Source of the DNA: Streptosporangium lutulentum
GTDB taxonomy: Bacteria > Actinomycetota > Actinomycetes > Streptosporangiales > Streptosporangiaceae
Direction: 5' to 3'
NCBI RefSeq assembly: GCF_030811455.1
Contig: NZ_JAUSQU010000001.1
Location: 3,906,001-3,970,000 of the forward strand
Length of the DNA: 64,000 nt
Positions 35,185 to 43,273 of the stretch are shown here, one piece after another. Below the pieces are notes generated by a model, which saw only the letters and a list, made by a program, of their open reading frames with translations, searched no databases and was not told the DNA's origin. Both the position numbers and the translations under genes were made by a program. How positions within the stretch are numbered: the stretch's first letter is position 1; every line of letters starts with the position of its first letter.

Positions 35185-36411
35185 TCAGAGGCGCAGCTTC
35201 CGGTGACCGCCTCCGTGCCATTCCACGAACAGGACGCTGGCGTCGTCCTGGAGCAGGCCGTCGTGATACTCCAGCACGCTGCGGATGAGGCGGCGCAGGG
35301 TCTCCGGCACCGGAAGCCCGTCGGCGCTGCGCCGGATGATGAAGTCGACGAACCGTTCGAGACCGAACTCCTGGCCCTTGCTGTTGCGTGCCTCGGTGAT
35401 GCCGTCGGTGTAGAGCAGCACGCGGTCGCCCGGTTCGAGTTGCTCGCCGCACAGGGTCACGGGCAGGCCGAGGTCGAGGCCCATGGGGTGGGCGGGCGGG
35501 CATTGGAGGCTGGTGGTCCAGCGTCCGCCCCGGATCACCACCGGCGGGTGATGGCCCCGGTTGACCCAGCTGAACATGCCGGTGCGGGTGTTCAGCTCGG
35601 CCAGAATCGCGGTGGCGAAACGGTTGGCCAGGCCGAACTCCTCGATCAGGACCTCCTCGATCCCCTCGCTGACGCGGATCAGGTCGGCGCCCTGGCGGCG
35701 GTAGTTGCGGCAGGCGGCCAGCGCCAGGTTGGAGGTCAGTCCGGCGGACGCGTCATGACCCATCGCGTCGAAGATCGAAAGATGGACCTTCTCCCCGGCC
35801 AGGGCGTATTCGAAGGCGTCGCCGCCGATCTCGTAGGCCGGTTCGAGAGCGGCGGCGATCACCACCTCCTCGTTGGCGAAGGTCAGCGGCGGCAGGAGGT
35901 TCCACTGCATCTCCGCGGCGACGTTCATCGGCCGGGTCCGGACCAGCCGGGCGTAGGAGTCGCTGTGGCCGCGCTTGCTCACCACCATCAGTGCCACCAC
36001 GGAGGCCAGGTGCCGCATGTTCTGCTGGGTCCGCTCGTCGGCCTCCCGGGCGCTGATCCGCAGCATCCCCAGGCGTTCGGTGCCGTCCAGCAGCGGCACC
36101 CACCACCAGTCCACGCCGCCGACGCCCTGTTTGGGCAGGACTCTCACGTCCTGGAAGGCCCGCCCGGCCAGCGTTCCGTCGATCCGCAGCTCGGCCAGCT
36201 CCGGGTCCGCGTCCTCACCGGCGTTCGTGCCGTGGCCGGTCAGCAGGCGGAGCACCTCCCGTTGCAGGTCGGTCAGGTAGATCAGCACGTCGTACAGGCC
36301 GGCATGGGCGGCATGCTCCTGGACCAGGGCCGGCAGCTGCTCCATCGCGCTCAGATGACTGGCCTGGACCAGCCCGGCCAGCATTCGCGCACAGCCCTCC
36401 GAAGGATCCAT
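35185..36411 (-). CDS. GAF plus PP2C (SpoIIE/RsbU-type) protein phosphatase
   Basis: About 408 residues from ATG 36411 (MDPSEGCARM), which has AGGGAAA as SD; an upstream start at 36477 is possible. Residues 1 to about 160 form a GAF-like sensor. The C-terminal PP2C domain has NLLPPLTFANEEVVIAAALEP, IGGDAFEYAL (GGD metal motif), FDAMGHDASAGL, VNRGHHPPVVIRGG and LLYTDGITEARNSKG. RsbU-type phosphatases dephosphorylate anti-anti-sigma factors. No partner STAS or RsbW gene lies adjacent. Confidence 0.9.
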   Translation of the reverse strand: MDPSEGCARMLAGLVQASHLSAMEQLPALVQEHAAHAGLYDVLIYLTDLQREVLRLLTGHGTNAGEDADPELAELRIDGTLAGRAFQDVRVLPKQGVGGVDWWWVPLLDGTERLGMLRISAREADERTQQNMRHLASVVALMVVSKRGHSDSYARLVRTRPMNVAAEMQWNLLPPLTFANEEVVIAAALEPAYEIGGDAFEYALAGEKVHLSIFDAMGHDASAGLTSNLALAACRNYRRQGADLIRVSEGIEEVLIEEFGLANRFATAILAELNTRTGMFSWVNRGHHPPVVIRGGRWTTSLQCPPAHPMGLDLGLPVTLCGEQLEPGDRVLLYTDGITEARNSKGQEFGLERFVDFIIRRSADGLPVPETLRRLIRSVLEYHDGLLQDDASVLFVEWHGGGHRKLRL

Positions 36412-36590
36412 GGCGCTTTCCCTGTCTGCTGTGACGTCCCGCGTCCTTCCAAGGCCCCTTGGGGGCTTCCGTCCCACCTCTCGGCGGAAGCCCCGGTAGC
36501 CCGCACGTACCTCTTACCCGAAGGTTCCGTCATGACCCGGCTTCCGGGTTTCCGCCCGTGACGACGGACCGGGACGCACGAGGTCGCGGA

Positions 36591-36851
36591 TCACCACTCA
36601 TCGACGGGAAGGTCGATGCCGTTGACGCGATCGTAGATCACCACCCCGTCCGCCAGCCTGACCACGCGTACCCTGCGGGCGAGTCCCGCCGTCTCCAGAC
36701 CGCGAGCCGAGTGCACCGCGTACTGCGCGAAGTGGTAGCGGTCGCGAGTACCTCCGTGGGGGTCGTCGCGCTCGCACACGACCTCGTAGCGGTCACCCGG
36801 CCAGATCGGGGGCAGCTCCGTTTTTTGTCCTTGATCGGCGAGCATGGTCAT
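36591..36851 (-). CDS. Small conserved-looking hypothetical protein
   Basis: 86 residues, with coding-like base composition and a GGAGAGGAGG SD before the ATG at 36851. WPGDRYEVVCERDDPHGGTR and RVVRLADGVVIYDRVNGIDL suggest a small beta-rich domain. No motif recognised. It lies between the PP2C and MHYT genes with spacers on both sides, so it is monocistronic. Confidence 0.6.
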   Translation of the reverse strand: MTMLADQGQKTELPPIWPGDRYEVVCERDDPHGGTRDRYHFAQYAVHSARGLETAGLARRVRVVRLADGVVIYDRVNGIDLPVDEW

Positions 36852-37057
36852 CCGCCCGCCTCCTCTCCTGAAAAGTTCGTCTTAGGTGGGAGATATCGAC
36901 ATGCTGCAGTCGATTAAGGTCCCCTCAATCCACCCATTATGGTCATTCGACACGTTTGGGATGTAATGTGAGCACTCCTTTGACCGACCAACCAGCCAGT
37001 GAGTCTTGACCACGCTCTGGCACGTTCCAATAATGATCAGCACTGCCAGGAGCCTTC

Positions 37058-37930
37058 ATGCCCCCCGTCGATCATTTCGCCCATGGGTTCACCACCCCCG
37101 CGGCCGCCTATGTCATGTCAAGTATCGGGTGCCTGCTGGGGCTCCTGCTCGCCGCCCGCGCCCGCGAGGCCGGGGGCCGCTCCCGCACCCTGTGGCTGGC
37201 CTCCGCCGCCCTGTCCATCGGTGGAACCGGGATCTGGGTGATGCACTTCATCGCGATGATGGGCTTCAACGTCCGCGGCACGGCGATCCGCTACGACGTG
37301 CCCCTCACCATCGCCTCGGCCCTCCTCGCCGTGGTCGTCGTGGGGGCCGGGCTCTTCCTGGTCTCCGCCAAGGGAACGGGTCCCCTCTCGCTCATCAGCG
37401 GCGGGTTGCTGACCGGCCTCGGCGTGGCCGGCATGCACTACCTGGGCATGGCGGGCATGAACATGTCCGCGCACGTGAGCTATGACCCTCTCCTGGTGGC
37501 GCTGTCCCTGCTGATCGCCGTGGTGGCCGCGACGGTGGCGCTCTGGTTCAGCCTGCGCGCCACCGGGGCCCTCGCCATCACGGGTGCCGCCCTGCTGATG
37601 GGCGTCGCGGTCAACGGGATGCACTACACCGGCATGTTCGCCATGGACGTCACCGTCCACGACACCTCCATGTCCACGAGCGGAGCCTCGGCCATGGACT
37701 TCATGCTTCCTCTGATCATCGGGATCAGCCTGCTCACCCTGGGACTGCTCCTCACCATCTTCCTGTCCCCCTCCGAGAAGGAGATGCGCGAGGACGCCGC
37801 GCTGCTCTCCCAGTTCCAGCGGCCTCGCGACGGCGTCGCCGGCAGCGTCCCGCCCCCCGGGGCCGACGCCGGCCGGCCGGCCGAGCCCCGCGCCCCTTCC
37901 CTGTTCGACTCCGCAGACCCCGGTCACTGA
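37058..37930 (+). CDS. MHYT-domain integral membrane sensor
   Basis: A 290-residue protein with seven or so hydrophobic helices. Three MHYT-type motifs are present: WVMHFIAMMGF, AGMHYLGMAGM and NGMHYTGMFAM, thought to bind copper or a gaseous ligand. No GGDEF, EAL or kinase domain follows; the C-terminal tail is a short polar region. Stand-alone MHYT proteins are known in actinomycetes. ATG 37058 follows AGGAG. Confidence 0.9.
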   Translation: MPPVDHFAHGFTTPAAAYVMSSIGCLLGLLLAARAREAGGRSRTLWLASAALSIGGTGIWVMHFIAMMGFNVRGTAIRYDVPLTIASALLAVVVVGAGLFLVSAKGTGPLSLISGGLLTGLGVAGMHYLGMAGMNMSAHVSYDPLLVALSLLIAVVAATVALWFSLRATGALAITGAALLMGVAVNGMHYTGMFAMDVTVHDTSMSTSGASAMDFMLPLIIGISLLTLGLLLTIFLSPSEKEMREDAALLSQFQRPRDGVAGSVPPPGADAGRPAEPRAPSLFDSADPGH

Positions 37931-38006
37931 ACCGGGCACGGGCGGGCTCCGCAACGGGCCGCCGCTCCCGCGCGTCCGTGAGCGCCGGAGCGGCGGCCCG
38001 GACCCG

Positions 38007-38195
38007 TCAGTCCCCCGGGTACAGGGCGGGGGCCATCTGATGGGGGAAGACGTGTTCCAGGTCGTGGCCGGACGGCAGGACGCAGCGGCGCTCACCCTGC
38101 TCCGCGTACGGGCATCGGAGCGCGTCGGCGCGGCGCGGTAACGACATGTCCTCTTCGCGCCCGTTCACCCCGTCAACGGCGGCTTCGTGAGTCAT
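38007..38195 (-). CDS. Small Cys/His-containing hypothetical protein
   Basis: 62 residues. RCPYAEQGERRCVLPSGHDL and EHVFPHQ contain two Cys and three His in a compact zinc-binding-like spacing seen in many small actinomycete proteins. AGGAGG precedes ATG 38195 by 10 bp; a second start at 38147 (MSLPRR) is possible. It runs convergent to the MHYT gene, 76 bp apart. Confidence 0.5.
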   Translation of the reverse strand: MTHEAAVDGVNGREEDMSLPRRADALRCPYAEQGERRCVLPSGHDLEHVFPHQMAPALYPGD

Positions 38196-38521
38196 GGGCG
38201 CGTGTCCTCCTATGGCATCCGGACCGGGGGCGTCCCCGAGCGGAACGGTCCAGCCGTGGGTTCGAGACGGGCGTGACGGCCGGAATCGATCACCCCGTCC
38301 GTACGATGCAGCAATCTATCTCCCCGGATTACGGGTGCCCAGAACCGGTGGTTTGACCATGACCTCATTGGCCCTTGTCAGAGGTCGGACCTCACGCGCG
38401 GAACACCGCTCTTCCCCGTCTTGATGATCAAGACCCCATAACATCACGATAGGGATTTTTTGGGACATCCCCCGGTGAGGCCCAGCCAATACTTTGACAT
38501 CACCCCTCACAAGGAGTGCTT
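38196..38521 (+). other. Upstream region of the secreted serine protease
   Basis: A 326-bp gap between divergent genes. The stretch 38425-38470 is AT-rich (including GGGATTTTTTGGG) and probably carries the protease promoter; no consensus pair was decided. AAGGAG (38511-38517) is the SD for ATG 38522. No gene recognised. Confidence 0.4.
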
Positions 38522-39640
38522 ATGTTGAGTCGAGGCCCCCTCCTCGCCGGCGCCACCACCGTGGCCCTGTACCTGGCAGCCACCGTCGCACCCGCCGTGG
38601 CTCAGGCCGCTCCCCCGGCCCAGCCCCCGTCCGCAGTCGTCGAGGCGCTCCAGCGCGACCTCGGCCTCTCCGCCGAGCAGGCCGTCACCCGGCTGGCCAA
38701 CGAATCACGCGCCATGACCGCGGAGTCCAACCTGAGCAAGACGCTCGGCGACAAGTACGCCGGCTCCTGGCTCAACGCCGACGGCTCAAAGCTCTCCGTC
38801 GCCACCAGCGACGCCGCCTCGGCCGGGGCCATCCAGGCACAGGGCGCCCAGCCCGTGGTCGTCAGCCGGACCCTGACCGAGCTCAACGCCATCAAGGACC
38901 GGCTCGACCAGGCCTCGGCCGAGGCGAAGGCCGGCGCGTCCCTGTGGTACGTCGACATCCCGACGAACAGCGTCGTCGTCCAGGCCACCCAGCAGGCCGG
39001 GGGCGAGGCCCTCGTCGCCGCCGCCGGCGTGGACAAGAACGCGGTGCGGGTGACCCCCTCCGCCGAGCAGCCCCAGCCCTACATCAACATCATCGGCGGC
39101 CTCGCCTACTACATCGGCGGCAGCCGCTGCAGCGTCGGCTTCTCCGTCACCCGGGGAACCACCCCCGGCTTCGTCACCGCGGGACACTGCGGCAGGGCGG
39201 GCAACGCCACCACCAGCCCGTCCGGCACCTTCCAGGGCTCCTCGTTCCCGGGCAACGACTACGCCTGGGTCGCGACTCCCGGCCACACCCCCCAGCCCTG
39301 GGTGCGTGGATCGGGCGGCGCCAACGTCATCGTCCGCGGATCCACCCAGGCGGTCGTCGGCTCCTCGATCTGCCGCTCCGGCTCCACCACCGGCTGGCGC
39401 TGCGGCGTCATCCAGCAGCACAACGCCAGCGTGACCTACCCGCAGGGCACGGTGAGCGGCCTGACCCGTACCACCGTGTGCGCCCAGCCGGGCGACTCCG
39501 GCGGCTCGTTCATCTCCGGCAGCCAGGCCCAGGGCGTGACCTCGGGCGGCTCCGGTAACTGCACCACCGGTGGCACCACGTACCACCAGCCGGTCAGAGA
39601 GATCCTCTCGGCGTACGGCCTCACGCTCCGCGTCGGCTGA
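38522..39640 (+). CDS. Secreted S1-family (streptogrisin/alpha-lytic) serine protease with propeptide
   Basis: About 372 residues. A signal peptide ends at AVAQAAP. A propeptide with LQRDLGLSAEQAVTRLANES is the alpha-lytic protease prodomain pattern. The mature protease begins near YINIIGGLAYYIGGSRCSVG. The triad is H in VTAGHCG, D in GNDYAWV and S in AQPGDSGGSF. Six cysteines can form disulfides. It is exported and self-processes. Confidence 0.95.
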   Translation: MLSRGPLLAGATTVALYLAATVAPAVAQAAPPAQPPSAVVEALQRDLGLSAEQAVTRLANESRAMTAESNLSKTLGDKYAGSWLNADGSKLSVATSDAASAGAIQAQGAQPVVVSRTLTELNAIKDRLDQASAEAKAGASLWYVDIPTNSVVVQATQQAGGEALVAAAGVDKNAVRVTPSAEQPQPYINIIGGLAYYIGGSRCSVGFSVTRGTTPGFVTAGHCGRAGNATTSPSGTFQGSSFPGNDYAWVATPGHTPQPWVRGSGGANVIVRGSTQAVVGSSICRSGSTTGWRCGVIQQHNASVTYPQGTVSGLTRTTVCAQPGDSGGSFISGSQAQGVTSGGSGNCTTGGTTYHQPVREILSAYGLTLRVG

Positions 39641-39702
39641 CCGCTCTCCTCACCAGCTGCTCTTTTCGAGCAACCCCCCATGGCCGAGGAGAACCGGAAA
39701 AG

Positions 39703-40272
39703 ATGTCAAGGATCATCCGCTTAAGCGTCGCCTTCCTCCTGGGACTCGCCTTCCTCGTGACGGCCGTCCCCGCCCAGGCGACGACCACCCACGAAACAGC
39801 GGGTCACACGGCGGCGGCCGTGCGCGTACTCCGGTACGACGCGAGCCGGGCCGCGGAGTTCCGTTCCGCCGTCGACCAGGCGGCCCGGCTCTGGAACTCC
39901 AGCGTGACCAACGTGCGGCTGGTGGCCGGAAGTCCGGCGGACTTCGTGGTGGTGGCCGACAACGGCTGGCCGCGCGCACAGCCCACCAGCCTGGGCCGTG
40001 GCACCGTGTGGATGGGCAGGCAGGCGACCGCGGAGGGGCACAATCCCCTGCGCATCGCCGCCCACGAGATCGGCCATATCCTGGGCCTGCCCGACCGTCG
40101 CACCGGCCGGTGCACGGATCTGATGTCCGGCGCGAGCGCGGGCACCAGCTGTACCAACGCCAATCCGAACACGGCTGAGAGAGCCGAGGTCAACCGGAAC
40201 TTCGCCGGTTTCGCCCCGGCCATCGAATTCGGCAGAACCTACGTCGACAGCCCCGAGACCGCGACACGCTAG
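39703..40272 (+). CDS. Secreted snapalysin-family (M7) zinc metalloprotease
   Basis: A 189-residue preproprotein. The signal peptide (FLLGLAFLVTAVPAQA) is followed by a short domain. RIAAHEIGHILGLPDRRTG is the extended HExxHxxGxxD zinc site of snapalysin, with the later CTDLMSGASAGTSC typical of the family (Met turn and disulfide). It follows the S1 protease by 62 bp and may share its transcript, ending at the terminator 40290-40348. Confidence 0.92.
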   Translation: MSRIIRLSVAFLLGLAFLVTAVPAQATTTHETAGHTAAAVRVLRYDASRAAEFRSAVDQAARLWNSSVTNVRLVAGSPADFVVVADNGWPRAQPTSLGRGTVWMGRQATAEGHNPLRIAAHEIGHILGLPDRRTGRCTDLMSGASAGTSCTNANPNTAERAEVNRNFAGFAPAIEFGRTYVDSPETATR

Positions 40273-40289
40273 GCACCACCGAGCACCCC

Positions 40290-40348
40290 GGCGAGGTCCG
40301 CCGGCCCGGCCGCAGTCAGGCCGGACCGGCGGACCTCGCCCTTTTTCC
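40290..40348 (+). terminator. Intrinsic terminator with T-tract after the protease pair
   Basis: A perfect 15-bp stem (40290-40304 GGCGAGGTCCGCCGG with 40326-40340) contains an inner GGCC pair and is followed by CTTTTTCC (40341-40348). A textbook rho-independent terminator, rare in such GC-rich DNA. Confidence 0.9.
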
Positions 40349-40433
40349 GGGAGCCCGCGAGCCGCTCACGGGAAGACTGTTCCGGCCGGGCGCTTCGCGA
40401 ATGGACAAAAGCCCGCGAGCCGCTCGAAGCGGT

Positions 40434-40931
40434 TCAGGTCAGGTGCTTCTCGAAGCAGTGGGAGCCCGCGAGCCTCTCGTAGGGAGGGAAGACCGGGATG
40501 GGGGTGTATCCCTCGCGCAGGTACATCCTCACGGCGTCCGGCTGGCGATCTCCGGTGTGCAGGATGATCCGTGACGCGCCGAGCGCGCGAGCCGCGTCCT
40601 CGGCCGCCGCCAGCAGCGCGCGCGCCACGTCCGTGCCGCGGTGGGACGGGGCCACGAACATCCGTTTGAGCTCCAGCTCACCGCCGAGGCGGCGCAGCGC
40701 GACGTGCCCGGCCGGCACGTCCTCCCCCGCGTAGGCGACCCCGGTGTAGACGACGGTCCCGGACTCGACGTTCATGCCCTCGGGCAGGTGGTCCGGACTG
40801 CCGGCGATCAGGTCGGCGTAGCGGGCGCCCATCTCCTCCTCCATGGCCTCGCGTAGCGCGACGGCCGCGGCGTCGTCCCAGGACACCGGCCTGACCACGG
40901 TCGCACCGGCTTCCTTCGCGGATGCGCTCAT
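40434..40931 (-). CDS. GNAT-family N-acetyltransferase
   Basis: A 165-residue acetyltransferase. ELELKRMFVAPSHRGTDVARALLAAAE is motif A, where the acetyl-CoA pyrophosphate loop is normally R/Q-x-x-G-x-G/A and is here HRGTDV. YLREGYTPIPVF is motif B. AGGAGG precedes ATG 40931. Two extra copies of its last-codon region (core AGCCCGCGAGCCGCTC) lie just after the stop. Confidence 0.88.
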   Translation of the reverse strand: MSASAKEAGATVVRPVSWDDAAAVALREAMEEEMGARYADLIAGSPDHLPEGMNVESGTVVYTGVAYAGEDVPAGHVALRRLGGELELKRMFVAPSHRGTDVARALLAAAEDAARALGASRIILHTGDRQPDAVRMYLREGYTPIPVFPPYERLAGSHCFEKHLT

Positions 40932-41220
40932 GCGTGAACTCCTCCTGTCTGCCGCCACCCTCTGTTCGCGGTCACCGGAAGATCCTGGCAGCCCCCGGGC
41001 GGACGGCCGTCTCCGCCCCCACCTTCCCGGAACGGGACCGGCCGCGCGAGCGGGCGCCGCCCGCCGGAGAACAGGGGAACCGCGACGGCGGGAACCGGGG
41101 CCGCGGCGGCGCATGAGATCTCGTCTCCCGGCCGGTCACCGCCACGGCGGCCCGAGCCCGGAGAGGCCGGGCGTCCTTCCCGCAGGGGTCGGGCCGGAGC
41201 CCCTGGGGAACGATCCGGGG

Positions 41221-41664
41221 GTGACTCAATCTCGTATCAGCGTCTCGGTGGACGCGCACGCCCGCCCTGAACGGGTGTTCTCCGTCCTGACCGACTGGCC
41301 CCGGCACGACGAGTGGATGGTCCTGACCCGTGCCCACGTCGCCGTCGGGGACGGCCGCAGCGCCGGAAGCCGGCTGGAGGCCTTCACCGGGGTGGGCCCG
41401 GTCGGGTTCCTCGACACCATGGAGATCACCGAGTGGGACCCGCCCAGGACCGTGAAGGTCCGGCACACGGGCCGGCTGGTGCGCGGCACCGGAACCTTCC
41501 GCGTGTCGCCGCGAGAGGGCGGCGGCAGCACGATCGTCTGGGAGGAGGAACTCGACCTGCCGTTCGGCCCGGTCGGGCGGCTCGGCCGTCCGCTGGTCGG
41601 GCCGCTGGGCGCGGCGATGTTGCGGCTCTCGCTCCGCCGCCTGGCCGAGCTCAGCGATCGGTGA
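41221..41664 (+). CDS. SRPBCC-family (polyketide cyclase-like) protein
   Basis: A 147-residue START-fold protein. SRISVSVDAHARPERVFSVL, LTDWPRHDEWM and GSRLEAFTGVGPVGFLDTME are the typical N-terminal pattern of SRPBCC proteins. It binds a hydrophobic ligand; no catalytic role can be assigned. The GTG start is chosen at the family N-terminus. It overlaps the convergent fxsA gene by 14 bp. Confidence 0.82.
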   Translation: MTQSRISVSVDAHARPERVFSVLTDWPRHDEWMVLTRAHVAVGDGRSAGSRLEAFTGVGPVGFLDTMEITEWDPPRTVKVRHTGRLVRGTGTFRVSPREGGGSTIVWEEELDLPFGPVGRLGRPLVGPLGAAMLRLSLRRLAELSDR

Positions 41665-42253
41665 GATCCCTGCCGGAGCCGCCGGGCTCCCTCGGCCCCC
41701 CGGGCCCGCCCGCGCCGCTCGGCTCGTCCCGCAGGACCTCGCCGTGGATGACCGTGCCGCCCTGACCGCCCTGACCCCTGGGGCTGCCCTGGCCCCTCGG
41801 GCCGCTTTGGCCGTTCATGACGTCGAAGGGCGAGCCCAGGCCGCCGAACGGCGAGCCAAGGCCGGGGCCCGCCGCGTTCTGGGCGAGAGTGCGGACACGG
41901 CGGGCGAAGAACCAGGCGCCGAGCCTGCGGAGCAGCGGCCGGGTGAACGGCAGGATGAACAGGAAACCGAGGACGTCGGTGAGGAAGCCCGGGGTGAGCA
42001 GCAGCGTGCCGCCCGCGACGATCAGGGCGCCGTCGGCGAGTTCCCGATCGGGCATCCGGCCGCTCTGCAGCGCGGCCTGCAGGTTACGCCAGGCCCTTCG
42101 GCCCTCGCGGCGGACGATCCAGGCGCCGAGCAGGCTGTCGGCGAGCAGGATGGCCACCGTGGGCCAGCCGCCGATGACCTCACCGACCTGGATGAGCACC
42201 CAGATCTCCAGGACCGGGACCACAAGGAAGACCAGGAACAGCAGAAGGCGCAT
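41651..42253 (-). CDS. fxsA: FxsA-family membrane protein
   Basis: A 200-residue protein. Four hydrophobic helices include LLLFLVFLVVPVLEIWVLIQ and TVAILLADSLLGAWIVRREG, with the conserved LLTPGFLTDVLGFLFILPFTR. The C-terminus is a Gly/Pro-rich cytoplasmic tail. FxsA modulates phage F exclusion in E. coli; its role here is unknown. In many actinomycetes fxsA sits next to ppm1; here about 4 kb of accessory DNA separates them. Confidence 0.9.
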   Translation of the reverse strand: MRLLLFLVFLVVPVLEIWVLIQVGEVIGGWPTVAILLADSLLGAWIVRREGRRAWRNLQAALQSGRMPDRELADGALIVAGGTLLLTPGFLTDVLGFLFILPFTRPLLRRLGAWFFARRVRTLAQNAAGPGLGSPFGGLGSPFDVMNGQSGPRGQGSPRGQGGQGGTVIHGEVLRDEPSGAGGPGGPREPGGSGRDLTDR

Positions 42254-42319
42254 CTTTTCCTCAACTCACGCGGCAGCCGTACGACATGGACAACGTCGCG
42301 GGGGCGCTTCGCGTTCCAC

Positions 42320-42356
42320 AACTCCGTGCGAGCGCCTGTGGCGCTCGCACGGAGTT
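42320..42356 (-). terminator. Long terminator hairpin between DUF6461 and fxsA
   Basis: A perfect 17-bp stem (42320-42336 AACTCCGTGCGAGCGCC with 42340-42356) closes a 3-nt loop. It lies 64 bp after the DUF6461 stop and isolates that gene from fxsA. It may act in both directions. Confidence 0.75.
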
Positions 42357-42420
42357 CCTTTACCCCTTGGTCTGGAGGCTGGAGCACTGGCTCGCATCCA
42401 GATAGCGACCGGCGTCGGCG

Positions 42421-43014
42421 TCAGTCCCAGGCGTCATCCGGGATCCGGTAGAGGACCCGGGTGGCCTCGAGCCATCTCCGATCGATGAAACGGCCGCTGA
42501 CCCGCCCCACCAGGGTAAGGAAAGTGCTCATCATCCGCTCGTCACCGGGGTGGCTGAAATCAAGCCCCATCGAGTAGAGGTCGAAGATCGACCCAGTCTC
42601 CATTTCGCCCTCGCAGAAGCCCGATAACTCCTCGACGAACCTCCCGTTGTGGAAATAGTCCAGATCGTGGACGCCGTCGACAAGCCGATCGTATTCCACG
42701 CGAAAGAGCCGTCGCCCGCCCACGGTGAGCACATACTCCTCCAGGTATGAGCCGCTGATGCTGAGGACGTGCATCCAGCCGGGGGCGTGCGCGCCAATCC
42801 AGACGATCTCGGTCGAGGAATATGGCTGGTACCAGCGCATCGCCGTGGGGAGATCGCACTCCAGCCGGGACTCCGGGTCCGCCCGCAACCGACGAGCGAT
42901 CTCGTCTGGGTCGTCGCCCTCGACCCACAGTCCGGAGAACCTTGTCCCGAATCCGTGGGAGACCAGCAGGTCCCACTGGTCCTCCGCCGGGGAACCGTGC
43001 CCCATGCCGTTCAT
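42421..43014 (-). CDS. DUF6461-like protein, putative immunity protein
   Basis: A 197-residue acidic soluble protein. WDLLVSHGFGTRFSGLWVEG, DPDEIARRLRAD and WIGAHAPGWMHVLSISGSYL look like the DUF6461 family (recognised by pattern memory). Such small acidic proteins often follow polymorphic toxin genes as immunity factors. Its ATG overlaps the stop of an upstream open frame (43011-43013), as expected for a toxin-immunity pair. The upstream toxin gene is broken by ISAs1 and deletion. Third-position GC is lower than in the neighbours, suggesting transfer. Confidence 0.65.
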   Translation of the reverse strand: MNGMGHGSPAEDQWDLLVSHGFGTRFSGLWVEGDDPDEIARRLRADPESRLECDLPTAMRWYQPYSSTEIVWIGAHAPGWMHVLSISGSYLEEYVLTVGGRRLFRVEYDRLVDGVHDLDYFHNGRFVEELSGFCEGEMETGSIFDLYSMGLDFSHPGDERMMSTFLTLVGRVSGRFIDRRWLEATRVLYRIPDDAWD

Positions 43015-43155
43015 ATCATCACCTTATGGTCATCGTTAGCAGGAGATCCGCACGGCGTGGGCCGCCACGCTCCACTGCGCGGCGGCCCACTGACAGGGCC
43101 CCGGCACATCGAGAATTCGTCCGGGTTTGATTTCTTTGGCATAGCCGGGCGTGAG
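43011..43155 (-). pseudogene. Probable 3' remnant of the disrupted upstream gene
   Basis: An open minus-strand frame (AMPKKSNPDEFSMCRGPVSG and onward to NDDHKVMI) ends at 43011 with TGA overlapping the DUF6461 ATG. Third positions are about two-thirds G/C. Its start is lost in the ISAs1 flank. It may be the C-terminus of the RHS/LamG-type protein whose N-terminus survives at 44592-45533. No domain is recognised, so this is an inference from position and overlap. Confidence 0.35.
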
Positions 43156-43273
43156 GCGCGGGCCAGGAACGGCGGTACGGGCTGGGTAATGGCTGGCTCA
43201 GTTCGCGCATGAGGAAGGGCACGGTCCCTGAAGATCAGCGGTGTCTTACGCCGTGCGATCCTCGGAGGAAACC

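Noticed and set aside
43155-43240. Possible inverted repeats of the ISAs1 element
   Set aside because: Best pairing with 44573-44600 was patchy and no target duplication was found, so no boundaries are claimed.
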